From assembly GCF_020510625.1 (NCBI RefSeq), contig NZ_CP075191.1, positions 1,278,001 to 1,342,000 of the forward strand: DNA of 64,000 nt, given 5' to 3'. This DNA is from Ferribacterium limneticum. Lineage in GTDB: Bacteria > Pseudomonadota > Gammaproteobacteria > Burkholderiales > Rhodocyclaceae. Shown here one piece after another: positions 1 through 8,767 of this stretch. Both the position numbers and the translations under genes were made by a program. The notes under the pieces are model-generated. The model was given only the letters and a program-made list of their open reading frames with translations, had not been told where the DNA came from and did no database searches. Within the stretch, counting starts at the first letter, position 1. The number at the start of each line of letters is the position of its first letter.

Positions 1-784
1 CCAGCAGGCGCTGCATTGAGTTGTCCGGGGTGTGGTAGCTGGTGATGCGCAGCAATAAACCAGATCCCGGCGGGTCGAAAGGGATTTCGTAGCGCTGGTC
101 GCTTTTCCCTTCGATGTGCGTTTTGGTGGCGTATTGAAGATCGTTGTTATCAACGATTTCGACCTTGTATTTTTCGGTAAACCACCACGGAACCTGGTTG
201 TCGAGCAGGGCTTCGAGCGGGTAAACCACGGCCAGCATGCCGCTCATGTCGCGCGCGTCACCATAAATCGGAACGAGCATTTCGACAAAGGCCCGATTGC
301 CTTCGAGGAAGAAAGGTTCGCTGTAATGAAGCTTGCCGAGTCGACTGGTTACGTCAAAGGCCTGGGCGGTGACGGGTGGGCCGAATGATTCGATTTCGCT
401 ATCCGGCTGGGTGGTGGAGGGCAGGGCGTCGACGACCTGACGATTGTGGTCGAGCCAGAGAATCTGGGCGATTTCCGGCGCGTTCTTGAGCATGTGTTCG
501 GCACGCAGCCGGAACATTTTCTGGCGGTCGGGGAGATTGGCCATTTCCAGGGCCAGTTGCTGAACCTGTTCTTCGTTGCTGTTCAGGTGAAAGCGCAGAT
601 TCTGCTCAAGCCACAGGACATCCTTGATCAGCGCGGCGCGCTCTTCTTCGACTTCGTTGCGGTGGAGCAACCAGATGAGTGCAAGCAGGGCGGCCAGCAG
701 CAGGACGATGCCCAGCTTGGGCAAGGCGAGCAGCCAGCCAAGCCGGCGCGAACTGCCGGGGGGGGTGAGGAAGAGCGGTTTCAT
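1..784 (-). CDS. Sensor histidine kinase, N-terminal part (runs off the window)
   Basis: The reading frame starts at an ATG and is open to the window edge, giving 261 residues of a longer protein. It has a short charged N-terminus, one membrane helix at about residues 17-40 (Leu/Ala-rich, ending LIWLLHR), then an extracytoplasmic region starting with a helix rich in Glu and Gln (NSNEEQVQQLALEMANL), as in double-PAS/Cache-type ligand-binding sensors. The kinase core is outside the window, so the family is inferred from this layout and from position: it is divergent from dctA, where DctB/DctS-type sensors of C4-dicarboxylate two-component systems are commonly found. The likely role is sensing dicarboxylates in the periplasm and controlling dctA and dctPQM through a response regulator encoded further left. 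It could equally be a PAS/GGDEF sensor. Confidence 0.7.
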   Translation of the reverse strand, partial: MKPLFLTPPGSSRRLGWLLALPKLGIVLLLAALLALIWLLHRNEVEEERAALIKDVLWLEQNLRFHLNSNEEQVQQLALEMANLPDRQKMFRLRAEHMLKNAPEIAQILWLDHNRQVVDALPSTTQPDSEIESFGPPVTAQAFDVTSRLGKLHYSEPFFLEGNRAFVEMLVPIYGDARDMSGMLAVVYPLEALLDNQVPWWFTEKYKVEIVDNNDLQYATKTHIEGKSDQRYEIPFDPPGSGLLLRITSYHTPDNSMQRLL

Positions 785-821
785 GCTGAAAATGGTACAC
801 CACGTTATTTCCGGCCGGGCG

Positions 822-839
822 ATTGTGGTTTTCCACAAT
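822..839. promoter_or_regulatory. Palindromic operator upstream of dctA
   Basis: ATTGTGG-N4-CCACAAT is a perfect 7+7 inverted repeat with a TTTT centre, in the gap between the divergent sensor gene and dctA. A further half-site, CCACAAT, lies at 848-854. Nearly the same element (TATGTGG-N4-CCACAAT) lies upstream of dctP. The shared spacing and arms suggest one regulator, probably the response regulator partner of the divergent sensor; the regulator's identity is inference. Confidence 0.6.
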
Positions 840-936
840 TCGGATAACCACAATGGTTTGCTGCGGTTGAATTCTGGATACTGCGCACCGTTTTCCGGGG
901 TTTTCCGGATGAAGCCATCTTAGGAGTGTGTATTCC

Positions 937-2286
937 ATGGCCAAGAAAGCGGTATTCAAGAGTCTTTATTTTCAGGTGCTGGTTGCGATTGCCATCGGTG
1001 TCTCGCTGGGGCATTTCTATCCGGAAACCGGCGCGGCAATGAAGCCGCTGGGTGATGGTTTCATCAAGCTGATCAAGATGATCATCGCCCCGATCATCTT
1101 CTGTACCATCGTCGTCGGCATTGCCGGCATGGAAGACATGAAGAAAGTCGGCAAGACTGGCGGCCTGGCGGTGCTTTATTTCGAGGTGGTGAGCACCATT
1201 GCACTGATCATCGGCCTGATTGTCGTTAATGTCTGGGCGCCAGGTGTCGGCATGAATGTCGATGTATCGACGCTCGATACCAAGGGCATCGCCAAGTACG
1301 CCGAACCGGGCAAGATGCAATCGACGGTCGATTTTCTGTTGAACATCATCCCGACCAGCGTCGTCGATGCCTTTGCCAAGGGCGACATGCTGCAGGTGCT
1401 GTTCTTCTCGATCCTGTTCGGTTATGCGATGCACGCCTTTGGTGAGCGTGGCAAGCCGGTCTTCGATCTGATCGAAAAGCTGTCGCACGTGCTGTTCGGC
1501 ATTGTCGGCGTGATCATGAAAGTCGCCCCGATCGGCGCTTTCGGTGCCATGGCCTACACCATTGGCAAACACGGCGTCGGCAGCCTGGCCCAGTTGGCCA
1601 GCCTGATGGGCGCCTTCTACCTGACCTGTGTGATCTTTATCGTCGGGGTGTTGGGCTCCATTGCGGCAGCGCATGGTTTCTCGATCTTCAAACTGATCAA
1701 GTACATCAAGGAAGAACTGTTCCTGGTGCTGGGTACTTCCTCGTCGGAGTCTGCGCTGCCCCGTCTGATGGCCAAGATGGAGAACGCCGGTGCCCAGAAG
1801 TCAGTCGTTGGTCTGGTCGTGCCGACCGGTTACTCCTTCAATCTGGACGGCACCTCGATTTACCTGACCATGGCTGCCGTGTTCATTGCCCAGGCGACCA
1901 ACACGCCGATGGATCTGTCGCAACAGATCACCTTGCTGGTCATTTTGCTGCTGACTTCCAAGGGGGCGGCAGGTGTGACAGGTAGCGGTTTCATCGTGCT
2001 GGCGGCAACGCTGTCTGCCGTGGGCACTGTGCCGGTCGCTGGCTTGGCGCTGATTCTCGGTATCGATCGTTTCATGTCGGAAGCCCGGGCGCTGACCAAC
2101 TTCATCGGCAATAGCGTGGCGACGCTGGTGGTTGCCAAGTGGTGCAAGGCGCTTGATGTTGAACGGATGAATGCGGTGCTCAACAACGAAACAACTGATG
2201 AAGCGGATAATCCGGAACTGGTGCTGGACGATGCGCCGGATGTGATCATTCCTCACGTTCCGCGCCCGATTGTCGAACACCACTAA
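937..2286 (+). CDS. dctA: C4-dicarboxylate:cation symporter DctA
   Basis: A 449-residue member of the dicarboxylate/amino acid:cation symporter (DAACS) family, which imports succinate, fumarate and malate with protons or sodium across the inner membrane. The sequence has the family layout: N-terminal [22 protein letters not shown], repeated hydrophobic helices, the re-entrant serine-rich loop [14 protein letters not shown], and the [16 protein letters not shown] motif in the second half. The start was set at ATG 937 because TAGGAG lies ten bases upstream; a GTG three codons earlier is possible but badly spaced. The gene is monocistronic, ends at a strong terminator, and shares an operator with dctP, so the two uptake systems are probably co-induced. 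Confidence 0.95.
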   Translation: MAKKAVFKSLYFQVLVAIAIGVSLGHFYPETGAAMKPLGDGFIKLIKMIIAPIIFCTIVVGIAGMEDMKKVGKTGGLAVLYFEVVSTIALIIGLIVVNVWAPGVGMNVDVSTLDTKGIAKYAEPGKMQSTVDFLLNIIPTSVVDAFAKGDMLQVLFFSILFGYAMHAFGERGKPVFDLIEKLSHVLFGIVGVIMKVAPIGAFGAMAYTIGKHGVGSLAQLASLMGAFYLTCVIFIVGVLGSIAAAHGFSIFKLIKYIKEELFLVLGTSSSESALPRLMAKMENAGAQKSVVGLVVPTGYSFNLDGTSIYLTMAAVFIAQATNTPMDLSQQITLLVILLLTSKGAAGVTGSGFIVLAATLSAVGTVPVAGLALILGIDRFMSEARALTNFIGNSVATLVVAKWCKALDVERMNAVLNNETTDEADNPELVLDDAPDVIIPHVPRPIVEHH

Positions 2287-2307
2287 TCGACAATATCCGA
2301 ATAAATC

Positions 2308-2337
2308 AAACCGCCGGCTAGCCCGGCGGTTTTTTAT
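2308..2337 (+). terminator. Rho-independent terminator after dctA
   Basis: GC-rich stem ACCGCCGG/CCGGCGGT with a five-base loop, followed directly by a T tract. It separates dctA from dctP. Confidence 0.9.
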
Positions 2338-2346
2338 TGTCTATCG

Positions 2347-2364
2347 TATGTGGAAATCCACAAT
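2347..2364. promoter_or_regulatory. Palindromic operator upstream of dctP
   Basis: TATGTGG-N4-CCACAAT lies about 80 bases before the dctP start and matches the site upstream of dctA in arm sequence and in the four-base centre. It is probably bound by the same dicarboxylate-responsive regulator. Confidence 0.55.
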
Positions 2365-2445
2365 ACACAGCGGTTCCTCAATTCGTAATAATTTTATCCA
2401 GTCGCAATTCGCTTGAGCGCGACCCCATTTCCGGAGGAGAAGACA

Positions 2446-3450
2446 ATGAAAGTTTCGAAGCTATTGATTGGCCTGTTTGCTGGAGCCCTGTCGCTCGCGG
2501 CTTATGCGCAGCAACCGATCGTGATCAAGTTCAGCCACGTCGTGGCCGCCGATACGCCCAAGGGCAAGGCGGCTGAAATGTTCGCCAAGAAGGCGGCCGA
2601 GCTGACGCAGGGCAAAGTCAAGGTCGAGGTGTACGCCAATTCGACGCTGTACAAGGACAAGGAAGAAATGGAAGCGCTGCAACTCGGCGCCGTCCAGATG
2701 CTGGCCCCGTCATTGGCCAAGTTCGGCCCACTGGGCGTCAAGGAATTCGAAGTCTTCGATCTGCCGTTCATCTTCAGTGATTACGATGCTCTGCGCAAAG
2801 TCACCAATGGCGCGGTCGGCAAGCAATTGCTGGCCAAGCTGGAACCCAAGGGTATTCGCGGACTGGGTTATTGGGACAACGGCTTTAAGTCCTTCTCTGC
2901 CAATGCGCCGATCAAGACTCCGGCTGACCTGAAGGGCAAGAAGATGCGCATCCAGTCGTCCAAGGTGCTTGAAGAACAGATGCGGACGATAGGCTCCATG
3001 CCTCAGGTCATGGCCTTCTCTGAGGTTTATCAGGCGCTGCAGACCGGCGTGGTCGACGGGACCGAGAACCCGATTTCCAACCTGTATACCCAGAAGATGC
3101 ATGAAGTTCAGAAGCATCTGACCTTGACCGAGCATGGCTATCTTGGCTATGCGGTGATTGTGAACAAGAAATTCTGGGATGGTCTGCCGGCGGATATCCG
3201 CAAGCAACTCGACGACGCGATGGAGCAGGCGACGCGTTATGCCAACCAGATCGCCAAGGTCGAGAACGAAGCGGCGCTGGAGGCCGTGAAGAAGAGCGGC
3301 AAGACGGCTGTCTATGTGCCGACCAAGGAAGAGCGTCTCGTCTTCAAGAAAGCCCTGGTGCCCGTGCACCAGAAAATGGAAGGTCGTGTTGGCAAGGAAG
3401 TGATCCAGGCGGTCTATCGGGATACCGGGTTTAAGCCGGATAGCCTGTAA
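2446..3450 (+). CDS. dctP: TRAP transporter periplasmic C4-dicarboxylate-binding protein DctP
   Basis: Extracytoplasmic solute receptor of a tripartite ATP-independent periplasmic transporter, 334 residues. The start at ATG 2446 follows a near-perfect GGAGGAG and yields a clean signal peptide (MKVSKLLIGLFAGALSLAAYA, cut before QQ). The mature protein shows the DctP/TAXI fold signatures: IKFSHVVAADTPKGKAAEMF near the N-terminus, the middle stretch LKGKKMRIQSSKVLEEQMRT with the conserved arginine that binds the substrate carboxylate, and QTGVVDGTENP. It delivers succinate, malate or fumarate to DctQM. It is first in the dctPQM operon and is separated from dctQ by a hairpin, which may favour excess DctP. 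Confidence 0.95.
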   Translation: MKVSKLLIGLFAGALSLAAYAQQPIVIKFSHVVAADTPKGKAAEMFAKKAAELTQGKVKVEVYANSTLYKDKEEMEALQLGAVQMLAPSLAKFGPLGVKEFEVFDLPFIFSDYDALRKVTNGAVGKQLLAKLEPKGIRGLGYWDNGFKSFSANAPIKTPADLKGKKMRIQSSKVLEEQMRTIGSMPQVMAFSEVYQALQTGVVDGTENPISNLYTQKMHEVQKHLTLTEHGYLGYAVIVNKKFWDGLPADIRKQLDDAMEQATRYANQIAKVENEAALEAVKKSGKTAVYVPTKEERLVFKKALVPVHQKMEGRVGKEVIQAVYRDTGFKPDSL

Positions 3451-3471
3451 TTCGCCCAGTAACAAGAAAAA

Positions 3472-3489
3472 CGGGGGCTGCGGCCCCCG
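3472..3489 (+). other. Intercistronic hairpin between dctP and dctQ
   Basis: CGGGGGC-TGCG-GCCCCCG forms a seven-pair, all-GC stem with a four-base loop and no T tract. Such a structure can protect the dctP message or partly end transcription, giving more binding protein than membrane subunits. The regulatory effect is inferred. Confidence 0.6.
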
Positions 3490-3511
3490 CGCTACTCCGG
3501 GGGAACTCGTC

Positions 3512-4294
3512 ATGATTAACAAGGCCTTGAATCACCTAGAAGAACTGCTGGTCACTTTCCTGATGGGAGCGGCCACGGTGATTATTTTTGCGGCTGTCGC
3601 GCATCGTTACCTGGCCGGGGTTGAAATCCCCGGTTTGCAGGACTGGCTGCTCAGCCTGAATTTCAGCTGGGCTCAGGAGCTCTGCATCATCATGTTTGTC
3701 TGGATGGCCAAGTTTGGTGCGGCTTACGGTGTGCGCACCGGCATCCACGTCGGGGTCGATGTCCTGATCAACCGACTGGGCGATCGGATGCGCGGCAAGT
3801 TCATCGTTTTCGGCCTGCTGGCCGGCGCCTTGTTTACCGGCATCGTCGGTGCGCTCGGGGCTAACTTTGTCTGGGAAAACGGGGCGCATTACGCCGTCTT
3901 TAATTTCTTTGGCATTCAGGCTGAAGACCTCTACGAGGGACCGACCACGCCGGACCTCGAGTGGCCGACCTGGATCGTCTATAGCGCCATTCCGCTTGGT
4001 TCGTCGCTGATGTGCTTCCGCTTTCTGCAGGTGACCTGGGGTTTCCTGAAAACGGGCGAGTTGCCGCACCACGACCATGGCCATGTCGAAGGTCTGGAGG
4101 AGGAAGAGAAATTGCCGGTCGACGTCGATGTCTACGGCATGGGCGACAACCTGCACATGCATGACCTGAAACATGCGCAACTGGGCGAACGTCGCGCTGG
4201 CAGCGATCGCCGTCAGGGCGAGGCAGCGGAGCCCGACAACGATCGGCGCGAAGGTGAACGTCGCACCAATGAGAACCAAGGAGGCCAGCAATGA
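3512..4294 (+). CDS. dctQ: TRAP transporter small permease DctQ with long charged tail
   Basis: Small membrane subunit of the dicarboxylate TRAP transporter, 260 residues. Four hydrophobic helices are visible (about residues 12-32, 51-70, 95-120 and 150-172), with the family's conserved stretch after helix 2 (FVWMAKFGAAYGVRTGIHVGVDVL). It pairs with DctM, with which it overlaps by four bases. From about residue 186 the protein carries a 75-residue hydrophilic extension that is first His/Glu-rich (HHDHGHVEGLEEEEK) and then Arg/Glu/Asp-rich with repeated ERR and DRR motifs. Usual DctQ proteins end soon after the fourth helix, so the tail is an addition of unknown role, possibly metal or nucleic-acid contact or just a flexible tail. 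Confidence 0.9.
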   Translation: MINKALNHLEELLVTFLMGAATVIIFAAVAHRYLAGVEIPGLQDWLLSLNFSWAQELCIIMFVWMAKFGAAYGVRTGIHVGVDVLINRLGDRMRGKFIVFGLLAGALFTGIVGALGANFVWENGAHYAVFNFFGIQAEDLYEGPTTPDLEWPTWIVYSAIPLGSSLMCFRFLQVTWGFLKTGELPHHDHGHVEGLEEEEKLPVDVDVYGMGDNLHMHDLKHAQLGERRAGSDRRQGEAAEPDNDRREGERRTNENQGGQQ

Positions 4295-5574
4295 ACGCGC
4301 TAGTCATTTTCGGTCTGCTGGCTGTCCTCATGCTGACCGGCATGCCGATTTCGATTTCCCTCGGCCTGACCGTGCTGACCTTCCTCTTCACGATGACCCA
4401 GGTGCCGCTTGAGTCGGTGGCGCTGAAGCTGTTCACCGGCATCGAGAAGTTCGAGATCATGGCGATCCCCTTTTTCATCCTGGCCGGCAATTTCCTGACT
4501 CATGGCGGGGTGGCGAAACGGATGATCAACTTCGCGACTTCGATGGTCGGCCACTGGTACGGCGGTCTCGGTCTGGCCGGGGTGCTGGCCTGTGCGCTGT
4601 TTGCGGCAGTTTCCGGTTCCAGCCCGGCGACGGTCGTGGCCATCGGTTCCATCCTGCTGCCGGCCATGGTCAAGGCAGGCTTTCCGAACAAATTCGGGGC
4701 TGGCGTGATCGCCACCTCCGGAGCCTTGGGCATCCTGATTCCACCGTCCATCGTCATGGTGATGTACTCGGTGGCGACCAATACCTCGGTCGGCGCCCTG
4801 TTCATGGCTGGCGTCATTCCGGGCCTGGCGCTGGCGGCAACGCTCGGCGGCGTGACCTGGTACCGGGCCCGCAAGTTCGACTATCCCCGTCAGCCGAAAG
4901 CCAGCTGGGGTGAGCGCTGGAAATCCTTCCGCGCTTCCGTCTGGGGTCTGCTGCTGATCGTCGTGGTGATGGGCGGTATCTACACCGGCATCTTTACGCC
5001 GACCGAAGCGGCGGCCATGTCCGCAGTCTATGCCTTCATCGTAGCGGTTTTTGTCTACCGTGACATGGGTCTCAAGGATGTCCCGAAGGTGCTGCTCAAT
5101 TCGGCCAACATGTCGGCGATGCTGCTCTACATCATCACCAATGCGGTGCTCTTCTCGTTCATCATGACCAACGAGAATATCCCGCAGTCGCTGGCCGATT
5201 GGATGATGGGCAACGGATTGGGCGTCATCACCTTCCTGCTGATGTGCAACGTGTTGCTGCTGCTTGCCGGTAACTTCATGGAACCGTCGTCCATCGTGTT
5301 GATCTTCGCGCCCATCCTCTTTCCGGTGGCCGTGGCGCTGGGTATCCATCCGGTGCATTTCGGCATCATCATGGTGGTCAACATGGAAGTTGGCATGTGT
5401 CACCCGCCGGTCGGTCTGAATCTTTACGTGGCCTCCGGGATTACCAAGATGGGCATTACCGAACTGACGGTCGCTGTCTGGCCTTGGTTGCTCTCCATGT
5501 TGTGTTTCCTTGGGGTTGTGACGTACTGGCCGGACCTGTCGTTGTGGTTCCCTCGTCAGCTTGGCATGATCTAG
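4291..5574 (+). CDS. dctM: TRAP transporter large permease DctM
   Basis: Large membrane subunit, 427 residues, the usual length for DctM. It holds the sodium and substrate translocation path of the elevator-type TRAP transporter. The repeated-hydrophobic pattern, the GVLACALFAAVSGSSPATVVAIGSI block, the GALGILIPPSIVMVMY block and the C-terminal EVGMCHPPVGLNLYVASG block are diagnostic. Its ATG overlaps the dctQ stop (ATGA), so translation is coupled. Last gene of dctPQM; a strong terminator follows. Confidence 0.95.
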   Translation: MNALVIFGLLAVLMLTGMPISISLGLTVLTFLFTMTQVPLESVALKLFTGIEKFEIMAIPFFILAGNFLTHGGVAKRMINFATSMVGHWYGGLGLAGVLACALFAAVSGSSPATVVAIGSILLPAMVKAGFPNKFGAGVIATSGALGILIPPSIVMVMYSVATNTSVGALFMAGVIPGLALAATLGGVTWYRARKFDYPRQPKASWGERWKSFRASVWGLLLIVVVMGGIYTGIFTPTEAAAMSAVYAFIVAVFVYRDMGLKDVPKVLLNSANMSAMLLYIITNAVLFSFIMTNENIPQSLADWMMGNGLGVITFLLMCNVLLLLAGNFMEPSSIVLIFAPILFPVAVALGIHPVHFGIIMVVNMEVGMCHPPVGLNLYVASGITKMGITELTVAVWPWLLSMLCFLGVVTYWPDLSLWFPRQLGMI

Positions 5575-5596
5575 ATCGCAACGCTTTCTTTTGGGG

Positions 5597-5628
5597 CAAG
5601 CCCCGGCTTCGGCCGGGGTTTGCTTTTT
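5597..5628 (+). terminator. Rho-independent terminator after dctM
   Basis: Stem GCAA-(G)-CCCCGGC / GCCGGGG-(T)-TTGC with a TTCG tetraloop, followed by a T run. It closes the dctPQM transcript. Confidence 0.9.
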
Positions 5629-5680
5629 GGCGGACCGGGTATGGCACAATTCGGCTCCCCGGAAGATTCATCAGGAAATC

Positions 5681-6367
5681 ATGAAATTTGCTCTCTCCAT
5701 CATCGCGCTGATTCTCGTTGCCCTGATTGTTCCCTTTCTGTTTCCGGGCATGGGCAAGCGTGAAGGAGTTGATCCGAACAGCAATTTGCCGTGGCAGATT
5801 CAGCTGGATGGTCAGGGCGGCAGTTCGGTGTTCGGCCTGAAACCAGGCGTCAGTACCCTGGGTGAGGTGCGCCAGAAACTTGGCAATGAGATCGAAGTGG
5901 CGATCATTGCCGAACCCAATGAAGTCGGATTGCTCGAGGGCTACTACGCCCAGGTGCCGCTCGGCTTCGTGCTGGCCAAGCTGGTGGTAACAATCGATGC
6001 CTCTGGCGAGATGGTTTCTGCCATGCGGGAGCGGGCACTGAAGGCCAAGCACATGGAAAGCACGACGCGCCGGATTACTTTGCATCCAGACGATCTGGCG
6101 GCCGCTGATAGTCTGCCGGTCAGGGCGATCAGTGTGATTCCAACGGTGAATCTTGACGAGGCAACGGTCATCCAGCGCTTCGGTCCGCCGGGCGAGCGGG
6201 TGGCGGTTTCAGAAAAGCGGGTGCATCTGCTTTACCCGGACAAGGGGCTGGATGTCGTAGTTGATGGCGAAGGCAAGGAGCTGCTGCAATATGTGGCGCC
6301 GCGCCATTTTGCCCTGCTGCGCGAACCTCTGGCGACGGTCGAAGTTGCCAAACCGGTTGGTCAGTGA
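5681..6367 (+). CDS. Hypothetical membrane-anchored protein upstream of ndk
   Basis: A 228-residue protein that I do not recognise. The start at ATG 5681 has CAGGAA seven bases upstream and opens with an uncleaved-looking membrane helix (MKFALSIIALILVALIVPFLF); an upstream in-frame start would run into the preceding terminator and is unlikely. The rest is soluble and probably periplasmic, with the segment FGLKPGVSTLGEVRQKLG near residue 45, a pattern seen in small domains that compare sequence variability with outer-membrane assembly or lipoprotein proteins, and a second similar stretch, LDEATVIQRFGPPGERV, near residue 165. The two stretches may be repeats of one fold. It sits just before ndk in the same direction, separated by a likely promoter. 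Confidence 0.75.
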   Translation: MKFALSIIALILVALIVPFLFPGMGKREGVDPNSNLPWQIQLDGQGGSSVFGLKPGVSTLGEVRQKLGNEIEVAIIAEPNEVGLLEGYYAQVPLGFVLAKLVVTIDASGEMVSAMRERALKAKHMESTTRRITLHPDDLAAADSLPVRAISVIPTVNLDEATVIQRFGPPGERVAVSEKRVHLLYPDKGLDVVVDGEGKELLQYVAPRHFALLREPLATVEVAKPVGQ

Positions 6368-6390
6368 AGCAGGCGTTTGCCTTCCGATTC

Positions 6391-6399
6391 TGCTAAAAT
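6391..6399 (+). promoter_or_regulatory. Candidate extended -10 promoter for ndk
   Basis: TGCTAAAAT matches an extended -10 (TGnTAnnnT) about 40 bases before the ndk start. No good -35 is visible at the usual spacing, which is tolerated by extended -10 promoters. It probably starts the long housekeeping transcript. Confidence 0.4.
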
Positions 6400-6439
6400 T
6401 GCCCGTTTTTCAACTGTCTAGCTTTTGCGGAGCAATTAA

Positions 6440-6868
6440 ATGGCTATCGAACTCGCCCTCTCCATCATCAAACCCGATGCAGTCGCCAAGAATGTCATCG
6501 GCAAGATTTACTCCCGTTTTGAAACCAACGGTCTGAAGATCGTTGCTTCCAAGATGGTCTGGTTGTCCGAGCAGGAAGCCGGCCAGTTCTACGCCGTGCA
6601 CAAGGCCCGTCCGTTCTTCAAGGATCTGGTTTCCTTTATGACCTCCGGTCCGGTCATGGTTCAAGTGCTCGAAGGCGAAAACGCCATCGCCAAGAACCGT
6701 GAACTGATGGGCGCCACCAACCCGAAGGAAGCCGCACCGGGCACCATCCGCGCTGATTTCGCCGAATCGATCGACGCCAACGCCGTGCACGGCTCTGATG
6801 CACCGGAAACCGCTGCCGTGGAAGTTGCTTTCTTCTTCCCGGGCCTGAACGTCTACTCCGGCCGTTAA
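6440..6868 (+). CDS. ndk: Nucleoside diphosphate kinase
   Basis: Transfers the gamma phosphate of ATP to nucleoside diphosphates through a phosphohistidine. At 142 residues it has the normal bacterial length. Visible signatures are the N-terminal [15 protein letters not shown], the substrate loop around [18 protein letters not shown], the [12 protein letters not shown] segment, and the active-site stretch [12 protein letters not shown] with the catalytic histidine at residue 117. GCGGAG lies ahead of the ATG. It leads the ndk-rlmN-pilW-rodZ-ispG-hisS cluster that is conserved in Betaproteobacteria. Confidence 0.97.
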   Translation: MAIELALSIIKPDAVAKNVIGKIYSRFETNGLKIVASKMVWLSEQEAGQFYAVHKARPFFKDLVSFMTSGPVMVQVLEGENAIAKNRELMGATNPKEAAPGTIRADFAESIDANAVHGSDAPETAAVEVAFFFPGLNVYSGR

Positions 6869-6878
6869 GCAACACCGA

Positions 6879-7973
6879 ATGACCGTCAACCTGCTGGATT
6901 TCGATGGCGAAAGCCTGACTGCCTGGTTTGCCGAGCAGGGCGAAAAGCCCTTCCGCGCCAAGCAGGTCTTGCGCTGGATCCATCGTTCCGGCGTGGCGGA
7001 CTTCGATGCCATGACCGACATCGCCAAGAGTCTTCGCGAGAAGCTCAAGGCGAAAGCGGTCGTGGCACCGCCTGCCGTCGTCTCCGACAAACTGTCGGAT
7101 GACGGTACGCGCAAGTTTTTGATCGATGTCGGCAACGGCAATGCCGTCGAGACGGTGTTCATTCCCGAAGACGACCGCGGTACGCTGTGTATTTCAACGC
7201 AGGCCGGCTGTGCGCTTGACTGCGCTTTCTGCTCGACCGGCAAGCAGGGCTTCAACCGCAACCTGACGGTGGCGGAAATCATCGGCCAGCTGTGGCAGGC
7301 CAATCACGCGCTCGGCGCGGTCCACGGTGACGAACGCGTTATTTCCAACGTTGTCCTGATGGGCATGGGCGAACCGCTCGCCAATTTCGAAAACTCCGTT
7401 GCCGCCTTGAAGCTGATGCTCGACGACAACGCCTACGGCCTGTCGCGGCGCCGTGTCACCGTCTCCACCTCCGGCCTGGTGCCGGTCATGGATCGTCTTG
7501 GCGACGAGTGCCCGGTTGCCCTGGCTGTTTCCCTGCACGCGCCGAACGACAAGTTGCGCGACCAGATCGTGCCGATCAACCAGAAGTATCCGCTGAAAGA
7601 ACTGATGGCTGCCTGCCAGCGTTATCTGGACAAGGCGCCGCGCGATTTCATTACCTTCGAGTACATCATGCTCGATGGCATCAACGATACCGATGCCCAC
7701 GCCCGCGAACTGCTGGCACTGGTCAGATCGGTGCATTGCAAATTCAATCTGATTCCCTTCAATCCTTTCCCGGGGTCGCCGTTCAAGCGCTCTCCGGCTG
7801 AGCGGGTGCGGCGTTTCGCCGATATCCTGATGCAGGCCGGCATCGTCACGACAACGCGCAAGACGCGCGGAGATGACATCGATGCAGCTTGCGGCCAATT
7901 GGCCGGACAAGTCCAAGATAAAACCAAACGAACAGCTGGACGCGTTATTCCCCTGAAGGAGGCTAGATCGTGA
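6879..7973 (+). CDS. rlmN: 23S rRNA/tRNA adenine-C2 methyltransferase RlmN
   Basis: Radical-SAM enzyme, 364 residues, that methylates C2 of A2503 in 23S rRNA and A37 of some tRNAs. The [4Fe-4S]-binding motif C111-xxx-C115-xx-C118 is clear (CALDCAFC), followed by [17 protein letters not shown], the SAM-binding [12 protein letters not shown] and the [13 protein letters not shown] strand [12 protein letters not shown]. The C-terminal half has [12 protein letters not shown] and a CGQL segment that supplies the methyl-carrying cysteine. The last four bases overlap the start of pilW, and the gene is eleven bases after ndk. Confidence 0.97.
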   Translation: MTVNLLDFDGESLTAWFAEQGEKPFRAKQVLRWIHRSGVADFDAMTDIAKSLREKLKAKAVVAPPAVVSDKLSDDGTRKFLIDVGNGNAVETVFIPEDDRGTLCISTQAGCALDCAFCSTGKQGFNRNLTVAEIIGQLWQANHALGAVHGDERVISNVVLMGMGEPLANFENSVAALKLMLDDNAYGLSRRRVTVSTSGLVPVMDRLGDECPVALAVSLHAPNDKLRDQIVPINQKYPLKELMAACQRYLDKAPRDFITFEYIMLDGINDTDAHARELLALVRSVHCKFNLIPFNPFPGSPFKRSPAERVRRFADILMQAGIVTTTRKTRGDDIDAACGQLAGQVQDKTKRTAGRVIPLKEARS

Positions 7974-8767
7974 AAGTCTTTTCGCTGAAAAACCGGATTG
8001 CCGGTATTTGCCTTGGTGTCCTGTGCGTTATTTCTGCACAGGCCCAGTATGACTTCAATCCTTCTGCGACAAATCAGTCTCAAGGAAGCGACCAGCGGAA
8101 CAGGGCCAAAGTTCATACGGAACTGGGGGCAATGTATTTCCAAGCAGGGAATCCCGGGGTTGCCCTCGATGAATTGCGCATTGCTTTGAGTGCTGATTCC
8201 AGTTATTACCCTGCTTATAGCGTGCGTGGCCTGGTGCACTCATCACTTAAGGAATACAGCAAAGCCGAGGACGATTTCAGTCGTGCGCTGAACCTTGCTC
8301 CCAATGACCCCGAGGTCAATAACAACTACGGCTGGTATCTCTGTGAAACAGGTAAGGAGCGCCAGTCGATCACCTATTTCCTGAACGCCCTCAAGAGCCC
8401 TTTGTACGAAACCCCGGATCGTGCCTATACCAATGCTGGCACCTGTGCTCTTAAAGCTGGTGATCTGGAGGGCGCGCAGAGCTATTTGCTCAAGGCGCTG
8501 CAGATGGCTCGAGATGGTGCTGCGCCAGCCCGTCTGCAGTTGGCCAAACTATTTTTTATGCGCGGCATTCTGGAAGAGGCCCGCATCTATCTCGGCGATG
8601 CATTAAAAATGATGGAGCCACCATCGGCGGAGGCGCTTTGGCTCGGCCTGCGCATCGAAAGAAAGCAGGGCAACCGCTCAGCCGAAAGCGGCTATGCCTC
8701 GCAACTGCGCGGCCGTTATCCATCGTCGCCGGAGTATCAGGAATTCCTAAAGGGCAATTTTGAATGA
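7970..8767 (+). CDS. pilW: Type IV pilus biogenesis protein PilW/PilF (TPR)
   Basis: A 265-residue tetratricopeptide protein of the PilW/PilF family, which helps PilQ secretin reach or assemble in the outer membrane. The GTG start is preceded by AAGGAGG at ideal spacing and overlaps rlmN. A signal peptide ends at AQA before QYDF. About five to six TPR units run from residue 45 to 230 (for example [54 protein letters not shown]). Known homologues are lipoproteins, but here neither cysteine in the signal region (C14, C19) sits in an acceptable lipobox, so the protein may be soluble in the periplasm. Position between rlmN and rodZ supports the assignment. Confidence 0.9.
   Translation: MKVFSLKNRIAGICLGVLCVISAQAQYDFNPSATNQSQGSDQRNRAKVHTELGAMYFQAGNPGVALDELRIALSADSSYYPAYSVRGLVHSSLKEYSKAEDDFSRALNLAPNDPEVNNNYGWYLCETGKERQSITYFLNALKSPLYETPDRAYTNAGTCALKAGDLEGAQSYLLKALQMARDGAAPARLQLAKLFFMRGILEEARIYLGDALKMMEPPSAEALWLGLRIERKQGNRSAESGYASQLRGRYPSSPEYQEFLKGNFE

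Noticed and set aside
4300..5649. Long minus-strand open frame (449 codons) opposite dctM
   Set aside because: It is the antisense of a highly conserved transporter gene; its translation is Arg/His/Gln-rich without any domain, as expected from GC-rich codon structure.
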